Origin: Chinchilla lanigera
Taxonomy: Eukaryota > Chordata > Mammalia > Rodentia > Chinchillidae
Assembly: GCF_000276665.1 (NCBI RefSeq)
Contig: NW_004955402.1
Location: 8,959,866 to 9,023,865, forward strand
Direction of reading: 5' to 3'
DNA length: 64,000 nt
Positions 11,901 to 23,359 of the stretch are shown piece after piece (the first letter of the stretch is position 1; each line of letters starts with the position of its first letter). The position numbers and the translations under genes were made by a program. The notes beneath the pieces were generated by a model that ran no database searches, was not told the DNA's origin, and saw nothing but the letters and a program-made list of their open reading frames with translations.

Positions 11901-11910
11901 ACTCGAGTAG

Positions 11911-12065
11911 ATGGAGCCAACGAGCTGAGACTGGGGAAAGAACCAGCTGAAAGGATAAAAAGAAGAATGTGGAAAGGAGGAAGGAAAGAGGGAAGGAAGG
12001 AAGGAAGGAAGGAAGGAAGGAAGCAAGGCTTCTGAAGGATGGAGCCAATGAGCTGAGACTGGGGA
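11911..12065 (+). repeat. direct duplication flanking a GGAA array
   Basis: atggagccaa(c/t)gagctgagactgggga occurs at 11911-11937 and again at 12039-12065, 128 bp apart, with one mismatch. The interval between holds a (GGAA)n array at about 11965-12022. This looks like a local duplication associated with the microsatellite. Confidence 0.85.
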
Positions 12066-12102
12066 TGGAAGGAAGGAGCAAGAAGAAAAGAAAGAAAGAT
12101 GA

Positions 12103-12162
<60 letters not shown>

Positions 12163-12195
12163 AAAAGAAATTAAGAGAGAAAGAAAGGAAGAAAT

Positions 12196-12241
<46 letters not shown>

Positions 12242-12242
12242 G
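11965..12242. repeat. polypurine GGAA/GAAA microsatellite cluster
   Basis: Three arrays: GGAA at about 11980-12022, GAAA at about 12100-12163 and GAAA at about 12197-12240. All purines are on the plus strand. They create long Lys/Arg/Glu or Phe/Leu/Ser frames in all six readings that are not genes. Confidence 0.97.
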
Positions 12243-12316
12243 GAAATGGAAGAAAGAAAGACATTAAGGGGACAGGTGGGCAAGCAGGCAAGCAAAGCAA
12301 AGCAAGCAACCATAGC

Positions 12317-12731
12317 TGTTTTAGGCAGCTTTTCATCGCTGTAAAAAAATACCTGACACAGGCTTCTTACAAAGAGGTGATTTAGCTCACAGTTTTGGGG
12401 GCTGAACATCCAAGTGGCAGAGTGTAGGGCTGGCAAGGACCACTCTTTGGCTACCTCACCTCGTGGCACAGACAGCAAAGGCAAGAGCATGTGCAAGAGC
12501 AAGCAAGGAATTGTATATTAAGTCAGGAGCACAGAAAGCTAGGTGGGGCCTGGCTTGCTCCTTTTTATAACAATCCTTCTGGAAAAACTCAAGAGGGTGC
12601 ATAAGAGCTATCTTCTGATAACACATGCCCAATGACCTACGAGCCTCCCTTCTTGCAAAGGCTCTACGATCTCCTAATACCACCACCCTGAGGACCTGGG
12701 AAGACACAAGTAACCCATCAAAACCATAGCA
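12317..12731 (-). mobile_element. solo MaLR-type LTR, antisense
   Basis: On plus it begins TGTTTTAGGCAGCTTTTCATCGCTGTA..TACCTGACACA and ends ..CATCAAAACCATAGCA. The reverse complement is a MaLR LTR with TGCTATGG start and the usual ..AGGTATTT.. 3' region. Flanks atagc (12312-12316) and atggc (12732-12736) match 4 of 5, an eroded 5-bp target duplication. It abuts the GAAA tract. Confidence 0.72.
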
Positions 12732-12739
12732 ATGGCTCC

Positions 12740-13560
12740 TTGAACAAATTAATGTTCAAGGGCTAGGTCAGCTATAACATTTTGAAGAAACAAAAATTAA
12801 GAAAATGCCTTTTTTTAAAAAAGCATGTCAAAGAAATACAAGAATCTCCCTAAAAGAGTACCTAGGGGCCAACACTGAAAAGATTTAGACAATACAATAA
12901 TGCACTATCATATTATAAGCCTTGTATGAAATAAATATATATGAGTCTATACTGTTATAACAAAAGAAAGACAAATCTGCACAGAAAAATTCCAAGTAAT
13001 ATACGTAGTCACTACAGGACATAGAGTTTAACACACACAGCATACTCCAAAGTGAACTTGATTTAATGACAAATTGCAAAGCAATTTGAATTGTACCAAT
13101 AATTTTTTTCCTAGAGACTCTATTTCTTTTCTGTTTACAGTAGAAATAGGTATTGCTCTAAACCCCATATTTCAGTGGGATACTATTAGATGCATCTGTC
13201 TCCTTCAAGGAGGGATCAAAAATTGATTACATTTTAAACTATAATTTTTTAAAGAAAAAATACTGAAAAACTTGAAAGAAAAAAGTTTAGATTGCCACTC
13301 ATGAATTTCACATCCCTGTACAGATGTGTGTTTGACAGAGTTATGCACTAGCCTAAAGAAAACTCACTATGCAAAAAAATCACTATTATGGAAGTAATCA
13401 TTTAGGCACATATGTCTTTAAAATATAGCGGGTATCTTTCATCCTGTGGAAAATTAGCATTCCTCTAGATCAAGAACCACACAAATTAAACAGATTAACA
13501 AAGATAGCAAAATAGGAAGCCACCTGTTCACATCCCCCTTAGCAACAAGAATTTGCCAAC
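12740..13560. other. unassigned AT-rich spacer
   Basis: No gene or confident repeat seen. The small minus-strand frame at 12885-13079 shows no recognisable product. Confidence 0.5.
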
Positions 13561-13564
13561 CATC

Positions 13565-14440
13565 ATTGGACAAAAGTGCCACTGAGGCAGCTTTGGAACC
13601 TAGGTGAGTGTGTGACAAACACTGGTAGACCTACAAGGCTGTTTTGAAAGGGCAGAACTACACTCAGTTGACAGTACTGTCAATTTTGGTCCAGGCTATA
13701 GGTCCTCATTTTCCTTTAGATTTGGTTATAGTCCTACTTGGTCTTGGTGTTTCACCAGAACCATCTGCCAAGGACCTCAGGAGAGTGATCGCACCCACCT
13801 GTGTTGTGATAATAAGCCTATGTATCTTGACGCCAGCAGATGACCCTGAAGTGGCCTATGACATGGCTCAAGTCTCTCTTAACTGAGAGCTGTCCTACTT
13901 ATCCAGAGACCCCACTCACCTGTGACTAGGAAGCAAGCTTGCCAACCTCAGTCCCATGAGGATCTCGAAATCTGTACCTCAACTCCAGCCCTGCCAAGGT
14001 GTGATCCAGGGCTGATTCTTCTTGCCCAGGGTCTCTGGAGAAAGAACGTTCATCTTTGCTTCTAGAAGAAAGACTGTGAATTCAGTCTCATCTGTGAACC
14101 TTGAAGCACCCTGTTACTTGATTCTATTCCTCTTGACAATGGTCTGGGGCCAGTTCTACCTTCAAAGGAGCCTACCCATTGACCCAGCAGGAGCCCTGCT
14201 AGCATCCCATGAGCTACAACTATCTGTAAACATTTTATTTTGTCAGCAGAACCAATTGTGGACCCTGAAACAGACCCTGATCCCAGTGCCAGCCCTGCTA
14301 ACCAAGATTAATCCAATCTTCCCAGGAACCGGACAGGACCCACACTTGCTCAAGCCTCTGGGAACAGTCCTACCAACCTTAAACCCTACTACAGAACCAG
14401 CAACAGTCATATGACCCAGATATAATCCCCTTTGACTATG
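13565..14440. other. GC-richer block upstream of an ancient L1 relic
   Basis: GC content rises relative to both sides. Small plus-strand frames at 13644-13886 and 14022-14414 have no family I recognise. Because an ORF1-type LINE relic starts immediately downstream in the same orientation, this block could be its diverged 5' UTR. That is inference from position and composition only. Confidence 0.35.
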
Positions 14441-14449
14441 CTGCTGGAG

Positions 14450-15600
14450 GAAATCCCAACAGCCCAGAAATGTAACAGTAGAAGGCCTTAGCTACCAATA
14501 CTAGTTGTAAAAGGGTTAGAGACATGTTTGTTCCTGCAAATATACAGACAACAACACAAGGCTACACTGACAACAAAGAATCAAATACAACACCACCAAA
14601 GGCAACTAATAAAGCTCTAGTAACTAACCCTAAAGAAATGGAAAGCTGTAAACTGCCTGATAAACAATTTTAAATTATCATCTTAAAGAAACTCAATGAG
14701 ACGCAATCGAACACTGATAAACAATAAAACATTATTGGACAATCAATTCATGAACAAAATGGGAAGTTAAATTTTTAAAAATGACATTTTAAAGAATCAA
14801 ATTCTGGAGCTGAAGAGTAAAATAACATATGAACAAATACATAGAACAATCTGTGACCTAATAAATACTCAGAAAAAAAAAAAGAAAAAAGAATTAAAAA
14901 GAGTGTTGAAAGCATAAGGAATCTATGGAATACCAACAAGCAAATGTACATATGAATATATGAGTTTCAGAGGTGGGAGTAGAAAGTTCATTTAAAAAAA
15001 TAATGACTAAAAGCATTCCAAATACTAGCAGAGATACGAATATCCTCACTCATGAATCAGAAATGGCACTAGGTAAGATCAGTCCAGAGAAGAACACACC
15101 AAGACACATTATAATCAGATTGTCAAAAGTCAAAGACATAGAATCTTGACAGCAGTATGAACAAATAGATTCATCACATACAAGGGAATCATATAAGGCT
15201 ATCAGAGGACTTTTGCGCAGAAACCTTGAAGGCTGGGAGAAAATAGGATGATATATTTAAAGTACTGAAAGAAAAAAACTTCCAATCAAGAGTATTATTT
15301 CTAACAAAGCTGACCTTCAGAAATGAAACACAGCTAAAGACATTTCCTGAGAAACAAAATCTGGGGAGCTCATCACTACTAGACCTGGCTTACAAACTAT
15401 GCTAAAGGCATAGTTGAAATAAAAGGATACAACAGAAAAACATATGAAAGTATAAAACTTACTGATTAAGGTAAATATTTAAATTCATAATACACTAATG
15501 TTGGCATATAGATTACTTTTAACTCTAGGTTTAATGTTAGAGGTCCAAAGTATTAAAAGTAACTAAAACTACAGTTAATTACAACAGCTAAGATAGATAA
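14450..15600 (+). mobile_element. HAL1/old L1 ORF1-type LINE relic
   Basis: Phrases in the right order mark an ORF1-bearing old LINE: CCTAAAGAAATGGAAAGCTG, AACTGCCTGATAAACAATTT, AAATTCTGGAGCTGAAGAG, CACATTATAATCAGATTGTC, ACATACAAGGGAATC, GTACTGAAAGAAAAAAACTT, CTTCAGAAATGAAACACAGC, ATCACTACTAGACCTGGC. All frames are broken. HAL1 ('half LINE') elements carry only ORF1. An L1M-class element is the alternative. Confidence 0.72.
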
Positions 15601-15609
15601 ATAATTCAT

Positions 15610-16190
15610 GAGTTTCTCAATGGCTTAATTGACAAAGAAAATGTGATCTACAAACATTGTGTCCTATTTTCTCTATAAAAGGAAGGAAATCCTGCCATTT
15701 GGCACAATATAGATGAGCCTGAGGATAGTATGCTATGTGAAATAAGCCAGACACAGAAATATAAATACGTTATGACAATCTCACTTTTATGTGAAGTCTA
15801 AAAATCTCAAACGCATAGGAGCAAAGAGTATAGCAGTAGCTTCCTAGACTCAAAGTGAAGGAAATGGGGAAATACTAATCAAAGGGGAAAAAATCTAGTT
15901 ATAAGATTAATCATTTCTGGATATCTAATCAGTAACACATTAACTGTAGTTAATAAATTGCATTTTTACATGAAATTTGCTGAGGGTAGATCTTAAGTAT
16001 TCCCACTCCCTACATATATATACATGTGCATATATGCATAAAATGGATAAAAATTGATGTGTTAATCAGTTTCACTGTGATGATAAATGGTATCATTGTG
16101 CAAGGTACAGGTACATCAAATCATCATATAGTATACTTTGAATATACACATTTTTATTTGGAACATATACCTCAATAAAGCTAGGAGAAA
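15610..16190 (+). mobile_element. old L1 3' end (ORF2 terminus and 3' UTR)
   Basis: Contains GGCACAATATAGATGAGCCT, GTATGCTATGTGAAATAAGCC and the downstream CTCACTTTTATGTGAAGTC block typical of the L1M ORF2/3' UTR junction, then a diverged 3' UTR ending ..ATATACCTCAATAAAGCTAG. It may be the tail of the LINE just upstream or a separate insertion. Confidence 0.65.
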
Positions 16191-16689
16191 AAACATAATG
16201 AGATTAACAGGTAATACTAATTATGCAAATACAAATATGCTTATTAAATGAGCTAAATAGTATAAGGAGTCATTATAAAAATAATGAAAAATAAAATCCT
16301 AAAAATAAACATTGTGTAGCCTCACGTAAAACTAAAAATTAAATATATGATACATTCATGTACACAGAAAAAAAACTGAAAGAAAACAGACCTAAAACAC
16401 TGACAGTAGTTATTTATGTTCCTTACATATTATATATAAATATGTATACATATATACATATTAAACTCACATTTAAATTAGACTAAAAATGTAAACATTT
16501 AAAACTCTTTACTGAGGAATTTTAAATGCCTTAGCTATAAAAACAATGCAGAAACTAACACTCATTTGGTTTTTAGCTTCTTTTGAAGTTTTAAAGGAAA
16601 ACATTTTGGGGGGTGCAAAGATCCAAGCTCATCCCTTAAAGTAGGCAGAACAATAAGAACGATTTCCAATAACCTTCCTTCTTTCCTAT

Positions 16690-17250
16690 TCTCCTTCTAT
16701 ACAAATATGGGTGAAACCCATAAACGCAGTTAAGATAACCTCCTGTGATTACGTCACTGTATATCGCCAATGGGATATTAACCTATTTGGCCCAATCTAA
16801 TTACAATAGCCCCTTAAACTAGAAAATTTTCTCCAGGTGCTGGCAGAAGAGGACGTTGAGAAGGACCCCAGTATCTCTGAGACTTTGAAGAGCAGGAGGC
16901 CCTGTGAGGAAGAACGTGGTGGCCTCCAGGAGCAGCAGCCCAGGGCTGACAGCCAGCACTGAAACGAGAACCTCACACTTACACTTGCAAGGAGCTGGGT
17001 CCTGACAATAACTTCAACGAGCTTAGAAAAAATTCTTCCCCATGCCTCCAGCCCGATGCACTTGGGCCTCAGCTTCATGAGTCCCTGAGCAGAGCAGTCC
17101 TCCTCCAGTTCTGACCCACAAGAATATGAGGAAATGAGTGGAAACCGTTTTCAGCTGCCAAGTTTATACCACTTTGCTCTACCGCAATATCCATTCATAT
17201 TGTTCCACCACTAACGGCTGATATCTCAGCAAGGTCATTTGATAGTGAGT
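16690..17250 (+). mobile_element. MLT1-like LTR, diverged
   Basis: Order of phrases: ATTAACCTATTTGGCCCAATC, TAATTACAATAGCCCCTTAA, TGCTGGCAGAAGAGGA, GTGGTGGCCTCCAGGAGC, CCTCCAGTTCTGACCCACAA. This follows the MLT1-class scheme (GGGCCCAATNTAATCACAAGGGTCCTTA .. CTCCAGAACTG). Highly diverged, hence old. The 93-codon minus frame inside it is incidental. Confidence 0.55.
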
Positions 17251-17259
17251 TTTCTTCAA

Positions 17260-19825
17260 ATAAATTTCATCCCGAAAGAATACAATTTCTGTCAGCATAA
17301 TCACATGTTAAGATTTAGGGTCAGTAACATTTTACACGATTTTTGTTCAGTGTAATATATAATCCTAGAATCCAAAAGAATATTTTATGTATAAAGTTTT
17401 TGTTTTTCATTTAAAGTTGAGACCAAAAATTTTCCTGAGAAAATATTGCCCTCTTATTTTACCAACCATTGTGAAAATCATTTCATACTCTGAAATTTGT
17501 TTTACAGCCAGTTAGCTGGGTGGGGGGTGGGGGAGACTTGAATGTTGTCATCTTTTTTAAAATAAAGGAATGACCATTCTTGAATTTTAGTAGTAAAATG
17601 GATTAATAAGAAAGATATACATTTCTGAAAACTAACTTTTATTCTTGTGCCCTGCACTATGGCTGCCATTTTTTCCCATCCATCCCTTGGACATCCATAT
17701 TAGGATACCAGTTACCCAACCTGACATCTCCAAGGCTTGTGTTCAACATAGAAATTTTACATTTACTAGCTCTAGTGGTGTTTCTTTAGGCCTCCTCAGC
17801 CTTCAGGTCTCCTGGTTGTTCTTTTTACCTTTTTGAATTTAGGCACCTCTGGAGAAGAGCCGTACTGTATACCAAGAGCAATTTAGAATCACAAATCTAT
17901 TTCCTGACTTCTGTTCATTATTTTCTTCTAAGTCCATCTCCCAAAATGCAATCTGAATTTCCTTCCAACTCACTAAGCTTGTCCCATGATTTGGACTACA
18001 GGGTGTCTAAGATCCCTTCCAAATATTTGATGAATTACATCCTCAAAGTAAACACAGTTTTACAAGATTTAAACTAGGAGATCAAAGGATAAGAAATGTC
18101 ATAGTATGATGAAAGTTTCTTTACAGATTGCGGAGAACATTAAACGAATACTGATCAGCCTTTGATTGATCACAACCACCTATAGACTTTATAACATCTT
18201 TAGAATCTCCTTCTCTAGCTAGAAAATGCAACCACAAATTATGGGACCAAGGAACAATCCTGAGCTACAGTTGTGTCTCTTTTTATAGTAGGTACATTTC
18301 TTTCAAATAGTCTATTATCGTCAAATGGCAGGCCAGAGAAACACGTTTTCAGCTACACCCAAACTTAATGAAGGGTTACAACAAGTTTTTCAGAAGCATC
18401 TAATTGATCTTTCTATAAAATGTAAGGGCAAGGTGTCTAATCCCTTCTTCCATTTCATTTAACATTAAAGTATTAGACAAGAGAGAAAGATGAGAAGCAA
18501 TAAAAGACAGCAAAGAAATATAACCAGATTTTAATATGCAGAATTTGGATGACTTGGAGTTTTATATTGCTAAGCTTTAAGAGAATTATCACATAATGAT
18601 TGATACTTTGGGGAAATCATCAGGATATGAAATTAATTTCTTAGCCTGGAACTTTAATTTGGCACATGAAGAATTAAGACATAACTAAAATCAAATATCC
18701 TTTATTAGGCATAATTCTCCTTAGTAAAAATTACTTTGCACTGTCACCCACCGATCCTCATCCCCACGCAGAGGTATTGATTCACAATGTGGCGTCATCA
18801 CTCACCTTTATTTTTAAACCCAAAGAATTAATGTAGTTAAATTCAATTTCATTTGTCACTCTTACCCATAAAATCAAATCAAGAGTTAAAAATAAATTTG
18901 AAGGATCCTCACCCTATTGGACTTGGTTAAAAATATTTCCACAGAGAAGTACCAGGTTGAAGAAGAAAAGATTTAAGGACAAAAACAAATTGTCAAAATA
19001 CAATTTTAGTCTTTCAAAGATACCTTTTCCTGCACGGGACATGTACTTTTATGCCTGTATTTTATATCAACTGCTCTCTCGGCCCAGGACTCCAACCTTC
19101 ATCTCTGTTTCTTCTTTACCACACATCCCATTCTTGAAAGCTGGGTTGAAACACTTCCTCATTCCTTGGGATACTTTCGCCTTCCCATTCTTACCCTCCC
19201 CTCACTGGTCATGGATTAAACCTAGGGATTGGAGAGAAGGCACTCGGATGAGATGCCCTTCATTACGAGCCTGAGCACAAGGAGGCCAACTCATCCCTGA
19301 GAAGTGTTGGGAAGACATAGTTAATATATTTTAATTATTATTAAACATTAATTCCTCAGTTAAATATGGAAGAAAGTGTCGATCCTCTGGTAAAGAGATG
19401 CCAATACCAAGCCCTTTTCCCAATTAAAGGGCTACTCTTTCTTTCCTGCTGCTAATGAAGCTCTAACTTTATCCAAGTGGCACCGAGCCTCAGCTCCAGG
19501 GGGCCGTCCATTAGGAGGGAAGAACAGGATAGTGGCCAGACCGGGGTTAAGTTTATTTCTTGTCTTTTCTAATGGCTTACAAATTCATTGGCACTAATGG
19601 GGAAGCTGAGGTCCTAAATTACAAGTCTGAAGATTCTTAGCGCCTCCTCTCCCCCTGGGATAATGTCGGATTGTTCCAGCTGTGTGGATAACACTTCCCC
19701 AAACAAAAACGCTCAGTCACAGTGGAACTCAACAGTTACCAAGCCATACGCACTCATGTCTGAGTTCTGCACAGTCTCTCCATTGATTGGTCTCTTTCTT
19801 TGGGGTTCTTGGTCTCTTTTTCTTG
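17260..19825. other. mostly unique sequence; possible conserved block at 19320-19650
   Basis: No gene or repeat identified. Two open frames (17645-17836 and 18957-19274) have no recognisable product. The 19320-19650 part is compositionally mixed, with TAATTATTATTAA and ATTAATTCC homeodomain-like AT cores next to GC-rich blocks. That is a texture often seen in conserved non-coding elements, but conservation cannot be judged from one sequence. Confidence 0.4.
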
Positions 19826-19830
19826 AAAAC

Positions 19831-19832
<2 letters not shown>

Positions 19833-19888
<56 letters not shown>

Positions 19889-19988
19889 NNNNNNNNNNNN
19901 NNNNNNNNNNNNNNNNNNNNNNNNNNNNNNNNNNNNNNNNNNNNNNNNNNNNNNNNNNNNNNNNNNNNNNNNNNNNNNNNNNNNNNNN
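19833..19988. repeat. (CT)n microsatellite running into a 100-N gap
   Basis: An uninterrupted CT run at 19833-19888 is followed by exactly 100 N at 19889-19988 and then CCCGCCCC. The array was probably too long or error-prone to assemble; its real length is unknown. Confidence 0.97.
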
Positions 19989-20187
19989 CCCGCCCCATCT
20001 TCAGCTGTTTGGTCTCTACTTTATGATTCCTCCTCCTTTCTAACCCAATATTCCTCTACTTCTTCCTCTTTCACCACCAAAACCTATTTTTGTGACAAAG
20101 CTTTTAACTAACACCTATTTATTTAAAAACAGAGAGTTGATTATTTCATGTCTTTTTGAAACCCTGATAAAATTATTCTTGGGGGGT

Positions 20188-20300
20188 GGGTTAAGACAGG
20201 GTCTCATTCTGTAGTTCAGACTGGGTTTGAACTCATGGCAATCCTCCTGCCACAGCCTCCGAAGTTCTGGGATTGCAGGCATGCAACCACGCCCAGCTAC
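20188..20300 (-). mobile_element. B1-type SINE, antisense
   Basis: Plus strand shows TTAAGACAGGGTCTCATTCT, ..GGTTTGAACTCATGGCAATC, CTCCTGCCACAGCCTCCGAA, GGGATTGCAGGCATGCAACC, ACGCCCAGCT: the reverse complement of a B1 monomer without the internal duplication. Confidence 0.88.
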
Positions 20301-20609
20301 TCTCTTTTATTCAAGTTATTTTTTCTTCAAGAATCAGGAATGTTGGCTGGAAAAAAAGAATTACTTCAAAATAAATATATCACTCTGGGCAGTAGAGCCA
20401 GCAATTCTTCTACAATTATACAGGAATATAGTAGGCAAGAAAAATGATCTGATTTATTCTACCCTTATTGAAAATTCATGTTAAAATTTTTAAAAACATG
20501 GGGTATAAACTGCACTAATTCTCTTTTAAGTAACCTCTTTTCCCAGTGATGGTTGGGAAGCTCCTCAATGATAGCTACAGAGTAAGAAACTTTGTCAATG
20601 CATCGAGTT

Positions 20610-21040
20610 TATTTATTATTTTAGTATGTTTTTCTTTTCAATTGACACAGTAATTACACATATTTATGAGATACAATGTGACATTTTGATACATTATGCA
20701 ATTTTTAATGATCAGATCAGGGTGACTGACATACCTATCACCTCAAATACATATGGTTCCTTTGTGCTGGGAATATTGAAATCCTGTCTACTAGCTAGTT
20801 TGAAATATCCAACAATCATTGTCAACCACAATAACCCTACTGTGCTACGGAACATTAAAAGCTACTCCTTCTGCAAAGTGTGCCCCGTCCGCACTAACCA
20901 TCCTTCCTCCCTCCTCCACGCCCCTCCCAGGCTGAGTAACCACTATTCTATTCTCTGCTTAGAGATCAATATTTTAGCCTCACACATAAGTGAGAAAATG
21001 CAGCATTTGTCTTTCTGGGTACACAGAAGTTTTTAACAAG
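20610..21040 (-). mobile_element. old L1 (L1MA-like) 3' UTR, antisense
   Basis: Contains CATATTTATGAGATACAATG, TGACATTTTGATACATTATG, GACATACCTATCACCTCAAA, TTTGAAATATCCAACAATCA, GTAACCACTATTCTATTCTC, CACATAAGTGAGAAAATGCA and TTTGTCTTTCTGGGTA. Together these are the hallmark order of an inverted L1MA-type 3' UTR. The 136-codon open frame across it is not a gene. Confidence 0.82.
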
Positions 21041-21499
21041 TTGTCATATTTTTAGAATATAAACAGGGGACATTTGATTTTTATTTCCCCTCGGGTGGCC
21101 AAAATAATGGGAACGGGTGTACAAGCTTCCTGACTCAAAGGGCAACATTGAGGCATGAAATCTGCAGACCAGTAGATTCCCTTTCTGAGACTCTAAGAGC
21201 CCTAGATAGTGACAAGGAATAGATACACGCTCCTTGATAAAAATAAGAGCATCTTCTAAGGAAGACAACCACTCACACCCACTGGGGAATATGAAAACTG
21301 GTAAAGTTTCACGCATGGCTCAATTCAGTGAAAAAACTTAATACCAGTCAAATGCTTTTTCTTCCGCACTCATCCTCCAGCAGATCACTGCACTCGGGCC
21401 TGTCTGTGACGGTCATCCCTGGCCTCACACTGTGGACTGTGCCAAAGGAGCTGAACGTTGAGAAGGATAATCAGCTCTATTAAACGGTAAGAACTTCAT

Positions 21500-21690
21500 A
21501 GGAAGTATCTCTAATGTCCACAGGCACAATGAAAGGTAGAAATTTTTTCTCTAATTCATAAATGAGGGAAAGAAACCAAACAGGTACTGCGTTGTTCAAA
21601 GCTAGGAAGCATGGGAGCTGGAAATGGACCCCAAGTCTTCTGACTCCAAACCCATGATCTTTCCCACGTGACGCTGCCCTCTCAGCTTGA
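21500..21690 (-). mobile_element. MIR SINE, antisense
   Basis: ATAAATGAGGGAAAGAAACC .. GTTGTTCAAAGCTAGGAAGC .. GAGCTGGAAATGGACCCCAA .. GACTCCAAACCCATGATCTT TCCCACGTGACGCTGCC is the inverted MIR core and tRNA-like head in the right order. Heavily diverged, as expected for this mammal-wide family. Confidence 0.8.
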
Positions 21691-21859
21691 CCTGAGTCCA
21701 GTTTCCGTGCAGCTTTGGCTCTTACAATTGGAAAGGTTCTTACAGTTCAGTAGCACAAGCTCCCATTGGCTGGCACAAGTTCCCAACACAGAACAGAGAA
21801 CCTCCTCAGTCTTGAGTCAGACAGCCAAATGTAGTAGAAGGTTTTCTTTGGGAAGCAGT

Positions 21860-22085
21860 AGTGAAAGAGCTCAAGTTCTGGGATGAGCCAGCCTGAATTT
21901 GAGTCTTGGTTCGATCGGTGTATGATCGTAAGCAGGTCCCTCTCAAAGCCCCAGTTTCTCCATCCATCTACAAAACAGATCAAACTATCCACTCCACATA
22001 GTTATTGTTAATTTTAAGTAAACAGAATACACAAACTTCTCAGCACTGGAGCATAGCAAGTATCAATAAATATTAGCTATAATTA
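21860..22085 (+). mobile_element. MIR SINE, sense, nearly full length
   Basis: Runs from AGTGAAAGAGCTCAAGTTCT through GAATTTGAGTCTTGGTTCGA, GTAAGCAGGTCCCTCTCAAA, CCCAGTTTCTCCATCCATCT, CATAGTTATTGTTAATTTTA to CATAGCAAGTATCAATAAAT. It retains the tRNA-like head, core and LINE-like tail in MIR order. Convergent-to-divergent pairing with the copy at 21500-21690. Confidence 0.85.
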
Positions 22086-22089
22086 TTGC

Positions 22090-22945
22090 CCAGAGTCAAA
22101 ATTACCACACTCTAACTGGTACCCACGCATTCACCTTAGTTTGACTTAAGAGAAAACAGGATTACTTCTATATGGCAATGAAGCCCTTCAGAATCATCCC
22201 ACTTTTATTATCATTCCTCATGTGACAATTCCTGCTCCCATACCTTCCTACTTGGCAACGGTTAGAGAGGGCTAGAGATCACTGTATCGTTGGCTTCTAG
22301 TGCTTGTGGTTAACTCAAAATCTTGGTCCTATAAATATGTCAAGCCAGCTTCCTTCATAATAGGTACTTATAGCTGACTAGGGACTCAACTGCAAATATT
22401 TCAAAGCATGTTTTTTAAATATCACCTTGCCACCCTGACAGTAGATTCCAAAAAACCCTCAAACGATTCATGTGACTGAGTGCATAACTGATATATAAAT
22501 ATTAAAATCTGTCTTCTCACATACAGTGTTTTTGTCTAAAGCCACAACATCAGCATATAACACCACCACCATCAGCAGCTCATACAAATGTAGGAACACG
22601 GACCTGTCAGCTATTATCAGATTGTGTACAATCCACCCCCATGGAATCTATGCATGAAAATTTCAGTTCATGTGGAAAAGAAGAAACAAAATGAGTTCCA
22701 GATCAGTTCTATTTGCTGATATCAGTAAAACAAGCTACTTATAGAAAAAATTCCTCTGAGCCCAGCATACTGGTAAGTAAGTTCCTCTTTGGGTGATAAC
22801 TTGAGACTAACAGTTTTTACTGTACACTTGGGCTTTAACTGTGCATCCGCTCATCTAGACACACACACTGATGTCACTTCATCTCCTCCATCTCCATTTT
22901 AAAGGCATCAGCAAAGGTAGATACCAAAAGCTGAAGTGGCATCAG
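22090..22945. other. unassigned spacer
   Basis: No gene seen and no confident repeat. Contains a short ACCACCACCATCA run at about 22562. Confidence 0.5.
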
Positions 22946-22949
22946 GAAT

Positions 22950-23350
22950 CCTCACATCAGTAGCACAGCAGGATCACCTGGAAAATTAACAAATGCCAAC
23001 GCCCAGGGCCCACCTGAATCCAATCAGATTACAATCTCGGAGGTAGTGTTTCTGTTTTTGCCTTTGATTTTGGTTTCTGTTTGTCTGCTTGGTTGGTTTT
23101 ATGATATTAGGGATGGGCCCAGAGCTTTATACAAGTGCCCTACTACTGAGCCACATTCTCAGCCCTACTTTTACCTTTGAGACAGGATCCATTAGGTTGC
23201 CCAAGCTGGCCTTGAACTTGTAGTCTTCCTGCCTCAGCCTCCCATATGGCTGAAATTACAGCCACGCACCACTACAGCTAGCTGAGAGGTAGTTTGTTTA
23301 AAAGCTCCCCAAAGGATACTAACTTGAATTGAGACCAGACCGTCTATAAT
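22950..23350. mobile_element. MER5-like DNA transposon split by a B1-dID
   Basis: Left half: CACATCAGTAGCACAGCAGG ATCACCTGG..CCAACGCCCAGGGCCCACC..CAGATTACAATCTCGGAGG. Right half after 23286: GGTAGTTTGTTTAAAAGCTC CCCAAAGGATACTAACTTGA. Joined, they follow the MER5 order (..ATCACCTGG..GGCCCCACC..AGAATCTC..AAAAGCTCCCCAGG..). The interruption is the SINE at 23048-23285, so the DNA transposon is the older resident. Confidence 0.7.
23048..23285 (-). mobile_element. dimeric B1-dID SINE, antisense, nested
   Basis: Plus strand order: T/G-rich degenerate tail (23048-23100), inverted ID part (GATATTAGGGATGGGCCCAG .. CTACTACTGAGCCACATTCT CAGCCCT), then inverted B1 part (TGAGACAGGATCCATTAGG .. CTGGCCTTGAACTTGTAG .. 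CTGCCTCAGCCTCCCATA). Read on minus this is B1 followed by ID in one unit. The repeat gaggtagt at 23040-23047 and 23286-23293 marks the target duplication. Confidence 0.85.
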
Positions 23351-23359
23351 GACCCTTCC

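Noticed and set aside
12157..12242. Bacterial or phage contamination
   Set aside because: Nothing in the window resembles prokaryotic gene density, Shine-Dalgarno spacing or operons; all recognisable content is mammalian repeats.
11875..12502. Long minus-strand frames rich in Phe/Leu/Ser and plus frames rich in Lys/Glu/Arg
   Set aside because: They are translations of GGAA/GAAA microsatellites, which stay open in every phase.
20626..21036. 136-codon plus-strand frame
   Set aside because: The DNA is an inverted old L1 3' UTR, so the frame is accidental.
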